DNA from: Corynebacterium atrinae
GTDB lineage: Bacteria; Actinomycetota; Actinomycetes; Mycobacteriales; Mycobacteriaceae
DNA length: 64,000 nt
Direction of reading: 5' to 3'
Assembly (NCBI RefSeq): GCF_030408455.1
Contig: NZ_CP046977.1
Location: 2,170,001 to 2,234,000, forward strand
The translations under genes were made by a program, and so were the position numbers. Under the pieces are notes generated by a model. It was not told where the DNA came from. It worked only from the letters and a program-made list of their open reading frames with translations, and did no database searches. Positions 1 through 8,852 of the stretch are shown piece by piece. Every line of letters starts with the position of its first letter. Position 1 is the stretch's first letter.

Positions 1-192
1 TCGAATAGCGCCGATGACGTGGAGTTTCTCTACCAGGCGGATGCGAAGAGGTTCCGTGAGCAGGTCACGGAGATCGATGAGGATTTCCTGCCCGAGCGTC
101 CCACTATTGACGTCGACACTTTCAATGAGATCAACACGCCGCGCCGTGGCGCTTCCCGAAACCGCACAGACAACGGAGAACCCACCACATGA
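1..192 (+). CDS. C-terminal end of an unidentified protein (cut by window edge)
   Basis: Frame 1 is open from the first base to a TGA at 190-192 and gives the last 63 residues of a protein. The tail is charged and hydrophilic (acidic stretch EIDEDFLPERP, then a basic, polar end NTPRRGASRNRTDNG), with no membrane segment. The stop overlaps the ATG of the DUF3817 gene (ATGA), so the two are translationally coupled and form one operon. The family cannot be recognised from this tail. Confidence 0.7.
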   Translation, partial: SNSADDVEFLYQADAKRFREQVTEIDEDFLPERPTIDVDTFNEINTPRRGASRNRTDNGEPTT

Positions 193-548
193 CCACTCAG
201 TCCACCGCTAAGATCCATCCCGAGCGTCAGAGGCGGGTTGCCAACGCCCTCAAGTTCTTTTCCGTGTCAGCCTGGGTGACCGGCGTTTTCTTGCTGATCC
301 TGGTCGTTCGCATGGTGCTGGAGTACGTGCTCAAGGTGGAAATCCCGGAGTGGGCGACGTGGGTGGCCATTTTGCACGGGTGGGCGTTCATCATTTATCT
401 GCTGTCGGTCCTCAACTTGGGTCTGAAGGCCCGCTGGAAGCCGGTCGTGTGGTTCACCACCGCGATTGCTGGCGTGGTGCCTTTCTTGTCCTTCATTGTG
501 GAAGCTAATCGACGCCGCGAGGTCAAGGCCGCTTTCCACCTCGACTAG
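189..548 (+). CDS. DUF3817-family small integral membrane protein
   Basis: 119 residues with three hydrophobic segments at about 25-47, 57-78 and 88-103, and a basic C terminus (EANRRREVKAA). The layout and the WVAILHGWAFIIYLLSVL stretch fit the actinobacterial DUF3817 family, whose biochemical role is unknown. The ATG overlaps the stop of the upstream gene by 4 nt, so translation is probably coupled. The protein should sit in the cytoplasmic membrane with a short cytosolic N terminus. The family call rests on remembered sequence pattern. Confidence 0.75.
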   Translation: MTTQSTAKIHPERQRRVANALKFFSVSAWVTGVFLLILVVRMVLEYVLKVEIPEWATWVAILHGWAFIIYLLSVLNLGLKARWKPVVWFTTAIAGVVPFLSFIVEANRRREVKAAFHLD

Positions 549-576
549 CAGCACCAATGCGTGACAATGTAGGGGC

Positions 577-1063
577 ATGAAACTACCTGCAGCCCTCGTG
601 GCACTTTTGGCGTCCGAAGTTGTGGTTGGGTGTAGTGCTACCGCCACCGAGGCTCTTCAGTGTTCCAGCCGGTAGACCCCGACACGTTGCGCGCGGAGGA
701 CGGGAGCTACCGGTTTTCGTTTTCCAATCGCAGTCGGTGCATTATCGGCGGTGGGTTGTCGGAGTCTCCGATCGTATGCGAGCTGGATCCCGCGGAGCCG
801 ATGCCCACTCGTTTAGGCGGCAAAAGCCGGGGTATCGAGTTGGCGAACGGCATGTTCGTCCCCAGCGAATTGCTTGCCGACGCCTCACCGCGGATGCGGT
901 TCCCCTAGGTTTCCAGAGCGAACTTCGAGTGGAAGGGTTCTTCATCATGCAAGAACCGGTTGATGAGCTAGCTTTCAACCACGAGTCGGGAGCTGCGTTC
1001 TTCATGGCGGAGCGGCAGCCGTCATTCCCGTTGCCTCCCGAGGACCCGGAGGTGTTTGGCTAG
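577..1063 (+). pseudogene. Frameshifted exported lipoprotein gene
   Basis: An ATG at 577, preceded by AGGGG, opens a typical lipoprotein signal: MKL, hydrophobic stretch, then VVVGCSA with the lipobox Cys. That frame stops at 673-675. The protein-like sequence resumes in frame 3 (about 642-905: SSVFQPVDPDTLRAEDGSY...) and again in frame 2 (about 899-1063: PLGFQSELRVEG...PEDPEVFG). Joining the three pieces gives a plausible secreted protein of about 160 residues with two frameshifts, one near 640-660 and one in the TTCCCCT run at 900-906. It is either a decaying gene or carries two base errors in the assembly. Its stop overlaps the purU stop from the other strand. Confidence 0.6.
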
Positions 1064-1986
1064 TCGAAGACGACGGTGCGGTTGCCGTAGACGAGGACGC
1101 GGTCTTCGAGGTGGTAGCGCAGCCCGCGGGCGAGGACTCGTTTTTCGGCGTCGCGGCCGAGGCGTTGCATTTCTTCGGGGGTGTCTTTGTGGCTGACGCG
1201 GATGACGTCTTGTTCGATGATGGGGCCGTCGTCGAGGTCGGGGGTGGCGTAGTGGCAGGTGGCGCCGATGAGTTTCACGCCGCGTTTGTGGGCCTGGTGG
1301 TAGGGGCGGGCGCCCATGAAGGAGGGCAGGAAGCTGTGGTGGATGTTGAGGACGCGTCCGGCCCACATTTCACAGAAGTCGGGTGGGAGGATTTGCATGA
1401 AGCGGGCGAGGACGATGGCGTCGGGCTCGTAGCCGTTGACAATGCTGGCCACATCTTCAAAGGCGCGGCGCTTGCCCACTGCATCTTTGGGAAAGGGAAC
1501 GTGGTGGAAGGGGACGCCGTGGTTTTCGGCGATGTAGGCCAGGTTGTCGTGGTTGCCGACGACGGCGACGACTTCCATGGGGTAGTCGTTTTCCGCGACG
1601 CGGCCCAGCAGGTCGTGGAGGCAGTGGCCTTCGCGGGAGACGAGGAGGACGGCTTTCTTGAGCTCGGCGGTGTCCCAGAGGCGCCAGTGGGCTCGGGGGC
1701 CGAATTCTGCGGCGACGGGGGCGAAGGCTTCGCGGAGATCTTCGATCGTTTCGGAGACTGATTCGGCGCGGATGGCCTGGCGGGTGAAGAACCAGTTGTT
1801 CTCGGGGTCGGTGAAGTAGGCGGCTTCGGTAATCCAGCCACCCTTGTCCGCGAGGAAGGTCGAAAGTTTGGCGACGATCCCCGTGGCGTCCGGGCACCCG
1901 AGGGTGAGCACGTACTGGCGCTCGCCGGTGGGGGTGCTGGGTCGGTTGCGGGGATCGTCGGTACGCAGCGGAGTCATTCCTGGCAT
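1060..1986 (-). CDS. purU: Formyltetrahydrofolate deformylase
   Basis: 308 residues. It hydrolyses 10-formyl-tetrahydrofolate to formate and tetrahydrofolate, balancing one-carbon pools and feeding formate to PurT-type purine synthesis. An N-terminal ACT domain (about 25-105, LTLGCPDATGIVAKLSTFL) precedes a formyltransferase-fold domain (about 110-300) with the characteristic NIHHSFLPSF motif and GATCHYATPDLDDGPII. The start follows the rdgB stop by one base, and an in-frame ATG at 1977 is the alternative. It is the distal gene of the rph-rdgB-purU run and converges on the broken lipoprotein gene, sharing 4 nt of stop region. Confidence 0.95.
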   Translation of the reverse strand: MPGMTPLRTDDPRNRPSTPTGERQYVLTLGCPDATGIVAKLSTFLADKGGWITEAAYFTDPENNWFFTRQAIRAESVSETIEDLREAFAPVAAEFGPRAHWRLWDTAELKKAVLLVSREGHCLHDLLGRVAENDYPMEVVAVVGNHDNLAYIAENHGVPFHHVPFPKDAVGKRRAFEDVASIVNGYEPDAIVLARFMQILPPDFCEMWAGRVLNIHHSFLPSFMGARPYHQAHKRGVKLIGATCHYATPDLDDGPIIEQDVIRVSHKDTPEEMQRLGRDAEKRVLARGLRYHLEDRVLVYGNRTVVFD

Positions 1987-1987
1987 A

Positions 1988-2599
1988 TTAGTCCGCCAGG
2001 TCTCGAATGACCTCCACTAGTTGGGTCAGGGCCTTCGCGCGATGGGAGAGGGAGTTCTTTTCCTCGGGGCTAAGTTGCGCGGAGGAGCGCCCGGCGCCGA
2101 GGTCGTCGGCGGGGAGGAAGAGCGGATCGTAGCCGAAGCCGTTGGAACCCACGGGCTCCCGGAGGAGGTGGCCTTCCCAGCGGCCCTCGGCGAGAAACTC
2201 CTGGCCGGAGGGGGTGACGAGGGCGCATACCGAGACGAAAGCGCACGATCGTCGGGCGTCAGGGACGTGTGCCATCTGGGCCAGCAGCAAGGCGTTGTTG
2301 GCGGCATCGTCGCCATGCTGTCCGGACCAGCGGGCAGAGAGCACGCCGGGCATGCCGTTGAGCTCGTCGACGGCGAGGCCGGAGTCGTCCGCGATGGTCA
2401 CCAGGCCGGTGGCTGCCGCGCCGGCGCGGGCCTTGATGAGGGCGTTGTCGGCGAAGGTGCGGCCGTCTTCGATGGGCTCGGAGTAGGCCTGGACTGCGGA
2501 GAGGGGGAGAATGTCGACGCCGGTGACGGCGGCGTCGATAAGCAGTCTTTCGAGTTCCAACAGCTTTTTGGCGTTGTTGGAGGCGACGAGCAGCTGCAT
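1988..2599 (-). CDS. rdgB: Non-canonical purine NTP pyrophosphatase (RdgB/HAM1)
   Basis: 203 residues, normal length for the family. It hydrolyses dITP, dXTP and ITP to the monophosphates, keeping deaminated purines out of DNA and RNA. The N-terminal SNNAKKLLEL, the DDSGLAVDELNGMPGVLSAR segment and SNGFGYDPLF are the family signatures. The ATG shares its A with the rph stop (TGATG), so expression is coupled to RNase PH. The LLIDAAV codons at 2534-2543 carry one of the repeated GTCGATAAGC words. Confidence 0.95.
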   Translation of the reverse strand: MQLLVASNNAKKLLELERLLIDAAVTGVDILPLSAVQAYSEPIEDGRTFADNALIKARAGAAATGLVTIADDSGLAVDELNGMPGVLSARWSGQHGDDAANNALLLAQMAHVPDARRSCAFVSVCALVTPSGQEFLAEGRWEGHLLREPVGSNGFGYDPLFLPADDLGAGRSSAQLSPEEKNSLSHRAKALTQLVEVIRDLAD

Positions 2600-3330
2600 C
2601 AGATTCCCAAGGCGGACTTCTGGGCGGCGACGAGCTCGCGGCAGCCCTTTTCAGCGGAGTCGAGCATCGCGTTGAGCTGGGCGCGGTCGAAGTCGCCGTG
2701 TTCGCCGGTGCCCTGGACCTCGACAAAGGAGCCGGATTCGGTCATGACGACGTTGAGGTCGACCTCGGCGCGGGAGTCTTCTTCGTAGGGCAGGTCGAGG
2801 CAGACGTGGCCGTCGACGAGGCCGACGGAGACGGCGGCGACGGGCGGAAGGAGCGGGTTGCCCGGGACGACGCCCTGGGCTTGGAGGACGGCGATGGCGT
2901 CGGCAAGCGCGACGTAAGCGCCGGTGATGGAGGCGGTTCGGGTGCCGCCATCGGCCTGGAGGACGTCGCAGTCGATGTTGATGGTGTTCTCGCCGAGCTG
3001 GGAGAGATCGACGGCAGCGCGGAGGGCGCGGCCGACGAGGCGGGAGATTTCGTGCGTGCGGCCCTTGACCTTGCCGCGCATGGACTCGCGCGGCATGCGA
3101 TCGTGGGTGGAGGCGGGCAGCATGGAGTACTCGGCGGTGAGCCAGCCCTCGCCGGAGCCCTTCTTGAAGCGGGGGACGCCCAGCTCGATGGAGGCGGTGC
3201 ACATAACCCGGGTGTTACCGAACTCGACGAGGACGGAGCCGGCGGGGTTGCTGGTGAAGCCGCGGGTGATGCGGACGGTGCGCATTTGGTCGAGGGCGCG
3301 GCCATCGGCACGCGAGAAATCAGAAGTCAT
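2599..3330 (-). CDS. rph: Ribonuclease PH
   Basis: 243 residues. A phosphorolytic 3'-5' exoribonuclease that trims tRNA 3' ends. Recognisable segments are [33 protein letters not shown], the RNase PH core [20 protein letters not shown], and [17 protein letters not shown]. It is the first gene of a tight rph-rdgB-purU unit (1-nt overlap with rdgB) and lies 18 nt downstream of the MBL hydrolase gene. The rph-rdgB neighbourhood is common in actinobacteria. Confidence 0.95.
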   Translation of the reverse strand: MTSDFSRADGRALDQMRTVRITRGFTSNPAGSVLVEFGNTRVMCTASIELGVPRFKKGSGEGWLTAEYSMLPASTHDRMPRESMRGKVKGRTHEISRLVGRALRAAVDLSQLGENTINIDCDVLQADGGTRTASITGAYVALADAIAVLQAQGVVPGNPLLPPVAAVSVGLVDGHVCLDLPYEEDSRAEVDLNVVMTESGSFVEVQGTGEHGDFDRAQLNAMLDSAEKGCRELVAAQKSALGI

Positions 3331-3348
3331 GCCCCTCAGGCTACCGGC

Positions 3349-4116
3349 TTAGAACTGGATGACCATCCCGGGCAGGCCGATCTCGATGGGGCCATCGAAT
3401 TCGCGGCGGGCGGCGGCTACCGCAGAGAAGGGGTCCGCCCACGGTGGGATGTGCACGAGCATGAGTTTTTGCACACCGGCGAGGCGGGCCGCCCTTCCGG
3501 CTTCGGCGCCGTTGAGGTGCATGTCCGGCGGGACGTCATCTCCCCGATCGGTCCAGGTGGCTTCGCAGAGGAAGAGGTCGGCGCCGCGGGCGCACTCGAT
3601 GAGCTGGTCATTCCAGCCGGTGTCGCCGGAGTAGGCGATGACCCTGCCACTGGAGTGCTCGCGGATGCGTAGCGAGTAAGCCTCGACCGGGTGGACGGCC
3701 GGGAATGGGGTGACGGAAACACGTCCGAGGAGGTGTTCCTCTCCCACTGTCCAGGATGTGAAGGCGAAAGTGTCGGACATGTCATCGAGCACGACCGGCG
3801 GATCGGCGGACAGCGGCCCGAGGTAGGTCTCCGTGGTGGAAGGACCGAAGCACAGGTTACGCCCGCGGGCGGGGGAAGTGGGGTGGAAACGGCGCCACAC
3901 CAGCAGCGAGGGAAAGTCGAGGCTGTGGTCGGGGTGGAGGTGGCTGAACACCACGTGGGCATCACATGGATCCTGTACCTCTTGCAGCGCGGCCAATACC
4001 CCGGGGCCTAGATCGACGAGCACCGATGGGGAGTTGTCCACGGACACCAAGTATCCGGAGGCCGAATTTTGGGGAGCTCCCACACTTCCGGAGCTACCGA
4101 GGATGGTCAACTTCAT
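3349..4116 (-). CDS. MBL-fold metallohydrolase, possible cAMP phosphodiesterase (CpdA-like)
   Basis: 255 residues with metallo-beta-lactamase signatures: VLVDLGPG (about 33-40), the metal-binding SHLHPDHSLD (about 58-67), a YSGDTGWND Asp motif, CEATW, and a late VHIPPW His. The arrangement fits the RNase Z/phosphodiesterase branch. As I recall, the C. glutamicum gene next to murI and rph in this position (cg2761) encodes the cAMP phosphodiesterase CpdA, so cAMP turnover is the best guess, by synteny only. It lies between murI and rph on the same strand with short gaps. Confidence 0.8.
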   Translation of the reverse strand: MKLTILGSSGSVGAPQNSASGYLVSVDNSPSVLVDLGPGVLAALQEVQDPCDAHVVFSHLHPDHSLDFPSLLVWRRFHPTSPARGRNLCFGPSTTETYLGPLSADPPVVLDDMSDTFAFTSWTVGEEHLLGRVSVTPFPAVHPVEAYSLRIREHSSGRVIAYSGDTGWNDQLIECARGADLFLCEATWTDRGDDVPPDMHLNGAEAGRAARLAGVQKLMLVHIPPWADPFSAVAAARREFDGPIEIGLPGMVIQF

Positions 4117-4171
4117 GGGTTAACTGTGCCACGAATGAAGGTATTTTTCGAGTCCGTAGCACCCCCGTACG

Positions 4172-4993
4172 TCAGTGCGCGGTGGATTGCTGGACCTGGG
4201 TGAGTCCGGGGCCGAGGAAGCGTTCGGATAACTGGGCGAACTTCTCGGGGTCGCCGGTCGACTCGAACAGCCGGACCGGGTCGGATTCCGGGTCAGCGAG
4301 CAGGTCATCGCGGGTGAGCACGCGCAGTACGTCCTTCGCAGTCTCCTCCGCGGAGGATACGAGGGTGACATGGTCACCGATAGCCAGCTGGATCACGCCG
4401 GTCAGCAGAGGGTAATGGGTGCAGCCCAACACGAGCGTATCGACGCCCGCCGCCTGCAGCGGTTCCACGTATGCTTCCGCCACTCCGAGAATTTGCCGCC
4501 CGGAGGTGATGCCTCGTTCTACGAAGTCGACGAAACTGGGGCAGGCCTGGGCATAGGCTTCCACACCGGGATTGATGGCGAAGAGATCCTGGTAGGCCCC
4601 GGAATTGATGGTGCCGACGGTGCCGATCACGCCGATGCGGCCGTTGCGGGTAGTAGATAGGGCGCGGCGGACGGCCGGCTGGATAACCTCGATGACGGGG
4701 ACGTCATAGCGTTCGCGGGCATCATGAAGAAAGGCCGCGGAAGCGGTGTTACAGGCGATGACCAGCATCTTGCATCCCCGGTCGACGAGTTCATCGGCGA
4801 TGCGAGTGGCGTGCTCGCGGACCTCGGCGATGGGGAGTGGGCCGTAGGGGCCGTTGGCGGTGTCACCGATGTAGATGATTGATTCGTGCGGGAGCTGATC
4901 GACGATCGTGCGGGCCACCGTCAGCCCGCCCACCCCGGAATCGAAAATGCCAATCGGCGCGTCGGGCCCGGGTGAAGGTGCAGGAGAGGACAT
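4172..4993 (-). CDS. murI: Glutamate racemase
   Basis: Converts L-glutamate to D-glutamate for peptidoglycan. The [16 protein letters not shown] start motif, the first catalytic Cys in [11 protein letters not shown] and the second in [12 protein letters not shown] are all present. I chose the ATG at 4993 ([20 protein letters not shown]), which leaves about 12 residues before the motif. Starts at 5005 and 5044 are possible, but the latter would overlap the MarR gene by about 30 nt. Length is about 273 residues, normal for MurI. It probably shares a transcript with the downstream MBL hydrolase, rph, rdgB and purU. Confidence 0.95.
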   Translation of the reverse strand: MSSPAPSPGPDAPIGIFDSGVGGLTVARTIVDQLPHESIIYIGDTANGPYGPLPIAEVREHATRIADELVDRGCKMLVIACNTASAAFLHDARERYDVPVIEVIQPAVRRALSTTRNGRIGVIGTVGTINSGAYQDLFAINPGVEAYAQACPSFVDFVERGITSGRQILGVAEAYVEPLQAAGVDTLVLGCTHYPLLTGVIQLAIGDHVTLVSSAEETAKDVLRVLTRDDLLADPESDPVRLFESTGDPEKFAQLSERFLGPGLTQVQQSTAH

Positions 4994-5012
4994 CACGGCC
5001 CCCATGCTACTG

Positions 5013-5492
5013 CTAGCTGCGGTGCTCCACTGCAGCCGTGGCAAGTTTGCGCATGGCGTTGCCCAGAGCCACTGATTCCTCCGGTTCGAGGTGGTCGAAC
5101 ACCATGGAGCGGACCTCGGAGACGAAACCCGGGCTGGCCAATGCGAGAAGCGCGGAGCCTTGCTCGGTGATTTCAGCGAGGGTGGAGCGCCCGTCCACGG
5201 AGTCGGGCATGCGGGCCACCATGCCCTGTAGCTCGAGGCGGGTGATCACGCGGGAGAAATGCGACAGGGTCATGTGGCAGGCCTGCGCGAGGTCGCTCAT
5301 GCGGAGGCGGCGCTCGCCCGCCCTGGCGAGGTTGTATAAGACAAGGTATTCGACGTGGCTGACGCCGGCTTCCTGCTTCAGCCGCGAATCCAAGCGAGAG
5401 TGAATGCCGGAGTGAAAGGCCCACATGTGTGTCCAGGTGCCCGTCTCTTGTTCGCTGAGTTCCATGAACACCGGCGACTCATTCGCTTTCAT
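5013..5492 (-). CDS. MarR-family transcriptional regulator
   Basis: 159 residues with a winged-helix core (about 50-120): [29 protein letters not shown] then the recognition region [21 protein letters not shown] and the wing [16 protein letters not shown]. MarR proteins act as dimeric repressors, often responding to phenolic or oxidative ligands. The ligand and targets here are unknown. The gene stands just upstream of murI on the same strand with about 20 nt between them, so co-transcription is likely, but a functional link to cell-wall synthesis is not shown. Confidence 0.9.
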   Translation of the reverse strand: MKANESPVFMELSEQETGTWTHMWAFHSGIHSRLDSRLKQEAGVSHVEYLVLYNLARAGERRLRMSDLAQACHMTLSHFSRVITRLELQGMVARMPDSVDGRSTLAEITEQGSALLALASPGFVSEVRSMVFDHLEPEESVALGNAMRKLATAAVEHRS

Positions 5493-5573
5493 GTTGCCAT
5501 ATACTAGCGCACATCTTCGTTTGATGTGACCATTCTTTTCACATTCTGAGAAATTCCTGCTAACGCCTGATAT

Positions 5574-6245
5574 TTAACTTATTTTTCCACGGGAAATTTG
5601 CTTCTGTCGTCGCTTTTCCTGCAAGGCGGGCGGGTCATCCGACGTAATGAGAACACCCGCTGCCATACCCCCGATCGCGCCAAATAGGTGCGCCTGCCAC
5701 GACACTCCCGGCACGCCCGGCAATACACCCCAGACCAGGCCGGAATAGAAGACGCCGAGTATGACGCCCGTGAGAATCTGCGAGAAGCTGCGGTTGAAAA
5801 TTCCCCTCACCAGCAGGTACGCCAGCCAGCCATACACCAGTCCGGAAGCTCCGATGTGATTGGTTCCTACACCACCAAGCAACCACACTCCCGCACCGCC
5901 CAAAATGACAACAAAGGCCGTTACTTCCCACCACACTCGCGCACCGGACGCCCCAACTAGGAAACTAAAGATCGCTCCGGTCACCGTATTGGAAATGAGA
6001 TGGTTAATGTCGGCGTGCAAGAACGGTGAGCTGAAAATGTGCCACACTGATGACAAGTCCAGCGGATGGATGCCGAAATAGACCAGGTCTCCCCCGAAAA
6101 TAATCGTGTTTATAATATGTACAATCCATATTGATATTACGTATACACCGGCAAACATCAGGCCGGAACGCATGGGCGAACGTTGGCGGCCTGAGGGGGA
6201 CAGCGCCGGTGAGGGTGGCGTGGGGTTGATCGGAAACTGACTCAT
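5574..6245 (-). CDS. Rhomboid-family intramembrane serine protease
   Basis: About 223 residues with six hydrophobic segments. The catalytic serine lies in GASGLVYG and the partner histidine in SWQAHLFGAIGG, and the HADINHLISN motif matches the rhomboid amino-terminal half. Such proteases cleave transmembrane substrates inside the membrane; the substrate is unknown. I preferred the ATG at 6245 (MSQFPINP) over one at 6275, because 6275 would overlap the upstream peptidase gene. The N-terminal 30 residues are proline-rich and presumably cytosolic. Its A+T content is higher than that of its neighbours. Confidence 0.9.
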   Translation of the reverse strand: MSQFPINPTPPSPALSPSGRQRSPMRSGLMFAGVYVISIWIVHIINTIIFGGDLVYFGIHPLDLSSVWHIFSSPFLHADINHLISNTVTGAIFSFLVGASGARVWWEVTAFVVILGGAGVWLLGGVGTNHIGASGLVYGWLAYLLVRGIFNRSFSQILTGVILGVFYSGLVWGVLPGVPGVSWQAHLFGAIGGMAAGVLITSDDPPALQEKRRQKQISRGKIS

Positions 6246-6258
6246 AGTGCCACCCAGG

Positions 6259-7233
6259 TTATCGGGTGGCGGCAATCAAGGCAGCGTAGGTCTCTAGTCC
6301 ATAGCCGGGCGCGGCGTTGATAATTGCTGCGACGATGGCCGCTTCGACTACGTCGGCCGCGGCCCGGCACAGTTCGCCGAGCGTGGCCGTGTCAATCGAA
6401 CCTGGAACCGGAGCCGTCGACACGGCAAAGAGCGTGTCCCCGTCGAGGGGCGAATGAGCTGGCCTAACGGCGCGGGCGATGCCGTCGTGGCCCACCATGG
6501 CCAAGCGCTTCGCCTGCGCCGTCGACACCGGGGCGTCGGTCGCAATCACCCCGATCGTCGTGTTCAGCTTCGCAGCCGGATGCTCCAACCCCAGGAACCG
6601 CCCCAAGTCCACGGCGGGCAGCCGGGGGTCGCCATAAAGCCGTCCCGTCTGGGGATCAATAACCGAGCCGACCGGGTTCGCCACGACCCCAGCCGCAACG
6701 ACGTACTCTCCCACCGCGACGGAAGCTTGCCCGAATCCGCCGCGCAGCACTCCCGCCGTGGCCCCGCATCCGGCACCAATGCTTGCCGACGCCCCCACTC
6801 CCCCACCATCGCCCGGCCCTTCCAGCGCCGCACGGGTCGCCGCCGCCCCATCCGGGGCGGTCGGGCGGTGCGCGGCATCACCGACGAAAAGGTCGAAGAT
6901 GACGGCCGCCGGGACGATGGGCACCCGCGGTCCGGGTAGCCCTTCCCCACGGACGGGGAACCCAATGCCGACGCGTTCCAATTCGCTCATGACGCCGTCG
7001 GCGGCGGCGAGGCCGAAGGCCGACCCTCCGCACAGCGCGATGGCGTGGACGCGGTCGACAGTGTTGTGGGGAGCCAGCAGATCCGTCTCGCGGGTGCCGG
7101 GTCCGCCCCCGCGGACATCGACGGCCGCGATCATGCCCTCCGAACCTGCCATGACAACGGTGACCCCCGTGTCCCCCAGGCTGGCGTGGCCGAGTCGGAC
7201 CCCGGGGACGTCGATAAGCGAGGCCGACGTCAT
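6259..7233 (-). CDS. P1-family (DmpA/NylC-like) self-processing peptidase
   Basis: 324 residues starting MTSASLIDVPGVRLGH. P1 peptidases are N-terminal nucleophile hydrolases that cut themselves into two subunits just before a Thr or Ser. The family marks are the Gly-rich CGGSAFGLAAADGV segment and the presumed autocleavage site LNTTIGVIATDA (about residue 230). Members include aminopeptidases and nylon oligomer hydrolases; the substrate here is unknown. The start at 7233 lies 1 nt beyond the stop of the DUF2017 gene, indicating one operon clpS-DUF2017-P1. A longer frame upstream is antisense shadow, not protein. Confidence 0.9.
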   Translation of the reverse strand: MTSASLIDVPGVRLGHASLGDTGVTVVMAGSEGMIAAVDVRGGGPGTRETDLLAPHNTVDRVHAIALCGGSAFGLAAADGVMSELERVGIGFPVRGEGLPGPRVPIVPAAVIFDLFVGDAAHRPTAPDGAAATRAALEGPGDGGGVGASASIGAGCGATAGVLRGGFGQASVAVGEYVVAAGVVANPVGSVIDPQTGRLYGDPRLPAVDLGRFLGLEHPAAKLNTTIGVIATDAPVSTAQAKRLAMVGHDGIARAVRPAHSPLDGDTLFAVSTAPVPGSIDTATLGELCRAAADVVEAAIVAAIINAAPGYGLETYAALIAATR

Positions 7234-7234
7234 C

Positions 7235-7777
7235 TCAGCTACCGTTGAGCGCCGTGAGGAGGCTGTCCTGGTTGAAGCCGAGCCATTCGACGAGCATCTC
7301 CCGGTCGGCGTCGACGTCGGCATCGATGCCTCGGGGCGTGGCCGAAAGATAGAGGCGCAGATCATTGAGGCCAGTGATGAATGCCCACGCTTCCTCCTCC
7401 GAAAGAGTGAGCTCAACGCCACCATCGGGGCCCACGGCCTCAGCGATGACCTGCAGGTTGGCCAGCTTGGCGCGGCAGATGTCATTCTCGTGGAGGCTGC
7501 GCAGGAGGGAATTATCGCCCTCGTACTCCTCATCACCTTCGCGCTCGAAATCGGGCAGCAGGCGCGCCATCGCGGGGTCGTCCGGGGCGTCCTTGTGCCC
7601 GGACGGGATACCAGTGAGCTCGGACAACTCATCGCGGGGGGCGGACTGCGCGCGGGCGATAATCGCCTCGCTCACCGCGGCCGTGAGGTTGCCCAGGACC
7701 TCGCGTTCCATCGGCTCCAAAACGGTGGTGAATTTGGGGGCCCGCATGAGCCCCTTCTTCTTTTTCCAACTCTTCAT
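7235..7777 (-). CDS. DUF2017-family protein
   Basis: About 180 residues. Basic N terminus (MKSWKKKKGLMRAPKFTTVLEPMEREVLGNL), then an acidic middle and a helical C-terminal domain (LSEEEAWAFITGLNDLRLYL, MLVEWLGFNQDSLLTAL). DUF2017 genes in actinobacteria regularly follow clpS, as here (gap of 16 nt), which suggests a role around the Clp protease, but no function is established that I know of. ATG at 7777 was chosen because family members usually begin with a Trp/Lys-rich stretch. An ATG at 7747 has a better ribosome site (AAGGGG). Confidence 0.85.
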   Translation of the reverse strand: MKSWKKKKGLMRAPKFTTVLEPMEREVLGNLTAAVSEAIIARAQSAPRDELSELTGIPSGHKDAPDDPAMARLLPDFEREGDEEYEGDNSLLRSLHENDICRAKLANLQVIAEAVGPDGGVELTLSEEEAWAFITGLNDLRLYLSATPRGIDADVDADREMLVEWLGFNQDSLLTALNGS

Positions 7778-7793
7778 AGCGCTCAAACCCCGC

Positions 7794-8099
7794 CTATCCG
7801 GCCTGCTGCATGGTGGCCCAGAGGCCGGCGACGTGCAGCTTCTTCACATCGCCCTCCACTTTGTCCTTTTCGCCCGAGGAAACCACGGCCTTGCCTTCGG
7901 TGTGCACCTGCATCATCAATTCGCTCGCCCGTTTCCGGTCATAACCCAGGACCGTTTGGAAGACATAAGCGACGTAACTCATGAGGTTGACCGGGTCATC
8001 CCAGACGATGCACATCCACGGCAGATTCTCAGCCGTGGCGACGTTGACCTCGATCGCCTCGTCGAGTTCCGGGGTCGCCATCGGCATCGGCGAACTCAT
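7794..8099 (-). CDS. clpS: ATP-dependent Clp protease adaptor ClpS
   Basis: About 101 residues from ATG 8099 ([15 protein letters not shown]). ClpS hands N-degron substrates to ClpC/ClpA-ClpP. The core [21 protein letters not shown] has the N-D/E-D/P hydrophobic pocket region, and [22 protein letters not shown] follows, with the binding-pocket Met and His. An upstream ATG at 8147 would add a Cys/Met-rich tail and looks unlikely. It is the first gene of clpS-DUF2017-P1 peptidase and is divergent from the CAP-like gene. Confidence 0.93.
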   Translation of the reverse strand: MSSPMPMATPELDEAIEVNVATAENLPWMCIVWDDPVNLMSYVAYVFQTVLGYDRKRASELMMQVHTEGKAVVSSGEKDKVEGDVKKLHVAGLWATMQQAG

Positions 8100-8279
8100 C
8101 ACATGTGGGCAGGCCATGTCACAGTTCATGTCACACAGCCTAGTCACCCGACCAGAAAGCTGGCGGGTGACGGTGCAGAAACCGGTAGAGACTGGCCGAA
8201 GAATGTTGTAGGTTCAGTCCTTGTCACCCGTTTCCCGCGTTTTGAGCGGCCCCAACCCCACAGGGAGCGACACACCGTT

Positions 8280-8816
8280 ATGGCCAGAGGACTCACCGAG
8301 CTTTTCACCAGCCCCAGCGGGCTGCGTGATCTCCTGCGCCACATCGGCCTCTTCGTCAGTGCCATTGGCACCATTTTGTCGATGATTTTCGGTAGCGCCT
8401 CCGGCGCGGACCCCATTGACCCCGTCAATCCCGAGCAGTCCTACGAGTCCCCCTCGCCTGAGGAGCAGGCCCAGCTGGAGGAGATCCGCACAGAGCTCAA
8501 CACCGCAATCCTGGAGCTGCGCTACAACACCCCCGTCAATCCCGTGGTGATGGACGTGTTCGAGTTGCAGAGCCAGGCCCAGAAGTGGGCCGAGCGTACC
8601 GCGGTGCTGGGAAAGGAAGAGGCGACGAAGGACAATGTCGCGATGATCCAGCACAACCTCCCTGTTGGCGAGGCCAGTGCCTATAACTTCGTCGATGCGT
8701 GGATCCGCTCAGAGCCCCACCTCAACGTCCTCATTGATCCCGACCACACCTTCTACGGCATCGGCGTGGCTCAGGCTCATGGCCGCGTCTGGGTGACGAT
8801 CCAATTCTCCCGCTAA
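8280..8816 (+). CDS. Exported protein with a C-terminal CAP/SCP-like domain
   Basis: 178 residues from ATG 8280. A hydrophobic helix at about 20-37 (HIGLFVSAIGTILSMIF) followed by SASGADP looks like a signal sequence or anchor. The rest is predicted extracellular. The C-terminal 60 residues (NFVDAWIRSEPHLNVLIDP...GIGVAQAHGRVWVTIQFSR) resemble the second half of a CAP domain, whose role in actinobacteria is unclear. The domain is shorter than a classic CAP domain. It sits between divergent clpS and pncB. The family assignment is by pattern only. Confidence 0.7.
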   Translation: MARGLTELFTSPSGLRDLLRHIGLFVSAIGTILSMIFGSASGADPIDPVNPEQSYESPSPEEQAQLEEIRTELNTAILELRYNTPVNPVVMDVFELQSQAQKWAERTAVLGKEEATKDNVAMIQHNLPVGEASAYNFVDAWIRSEPHLNVLIDPDHTFYGIGVAQAHGRVWVTIQFSR

Positions 8817-8852
8817 CCCGGCTACTCTCCTCCCTGCATTAAGGTAGGCGGT

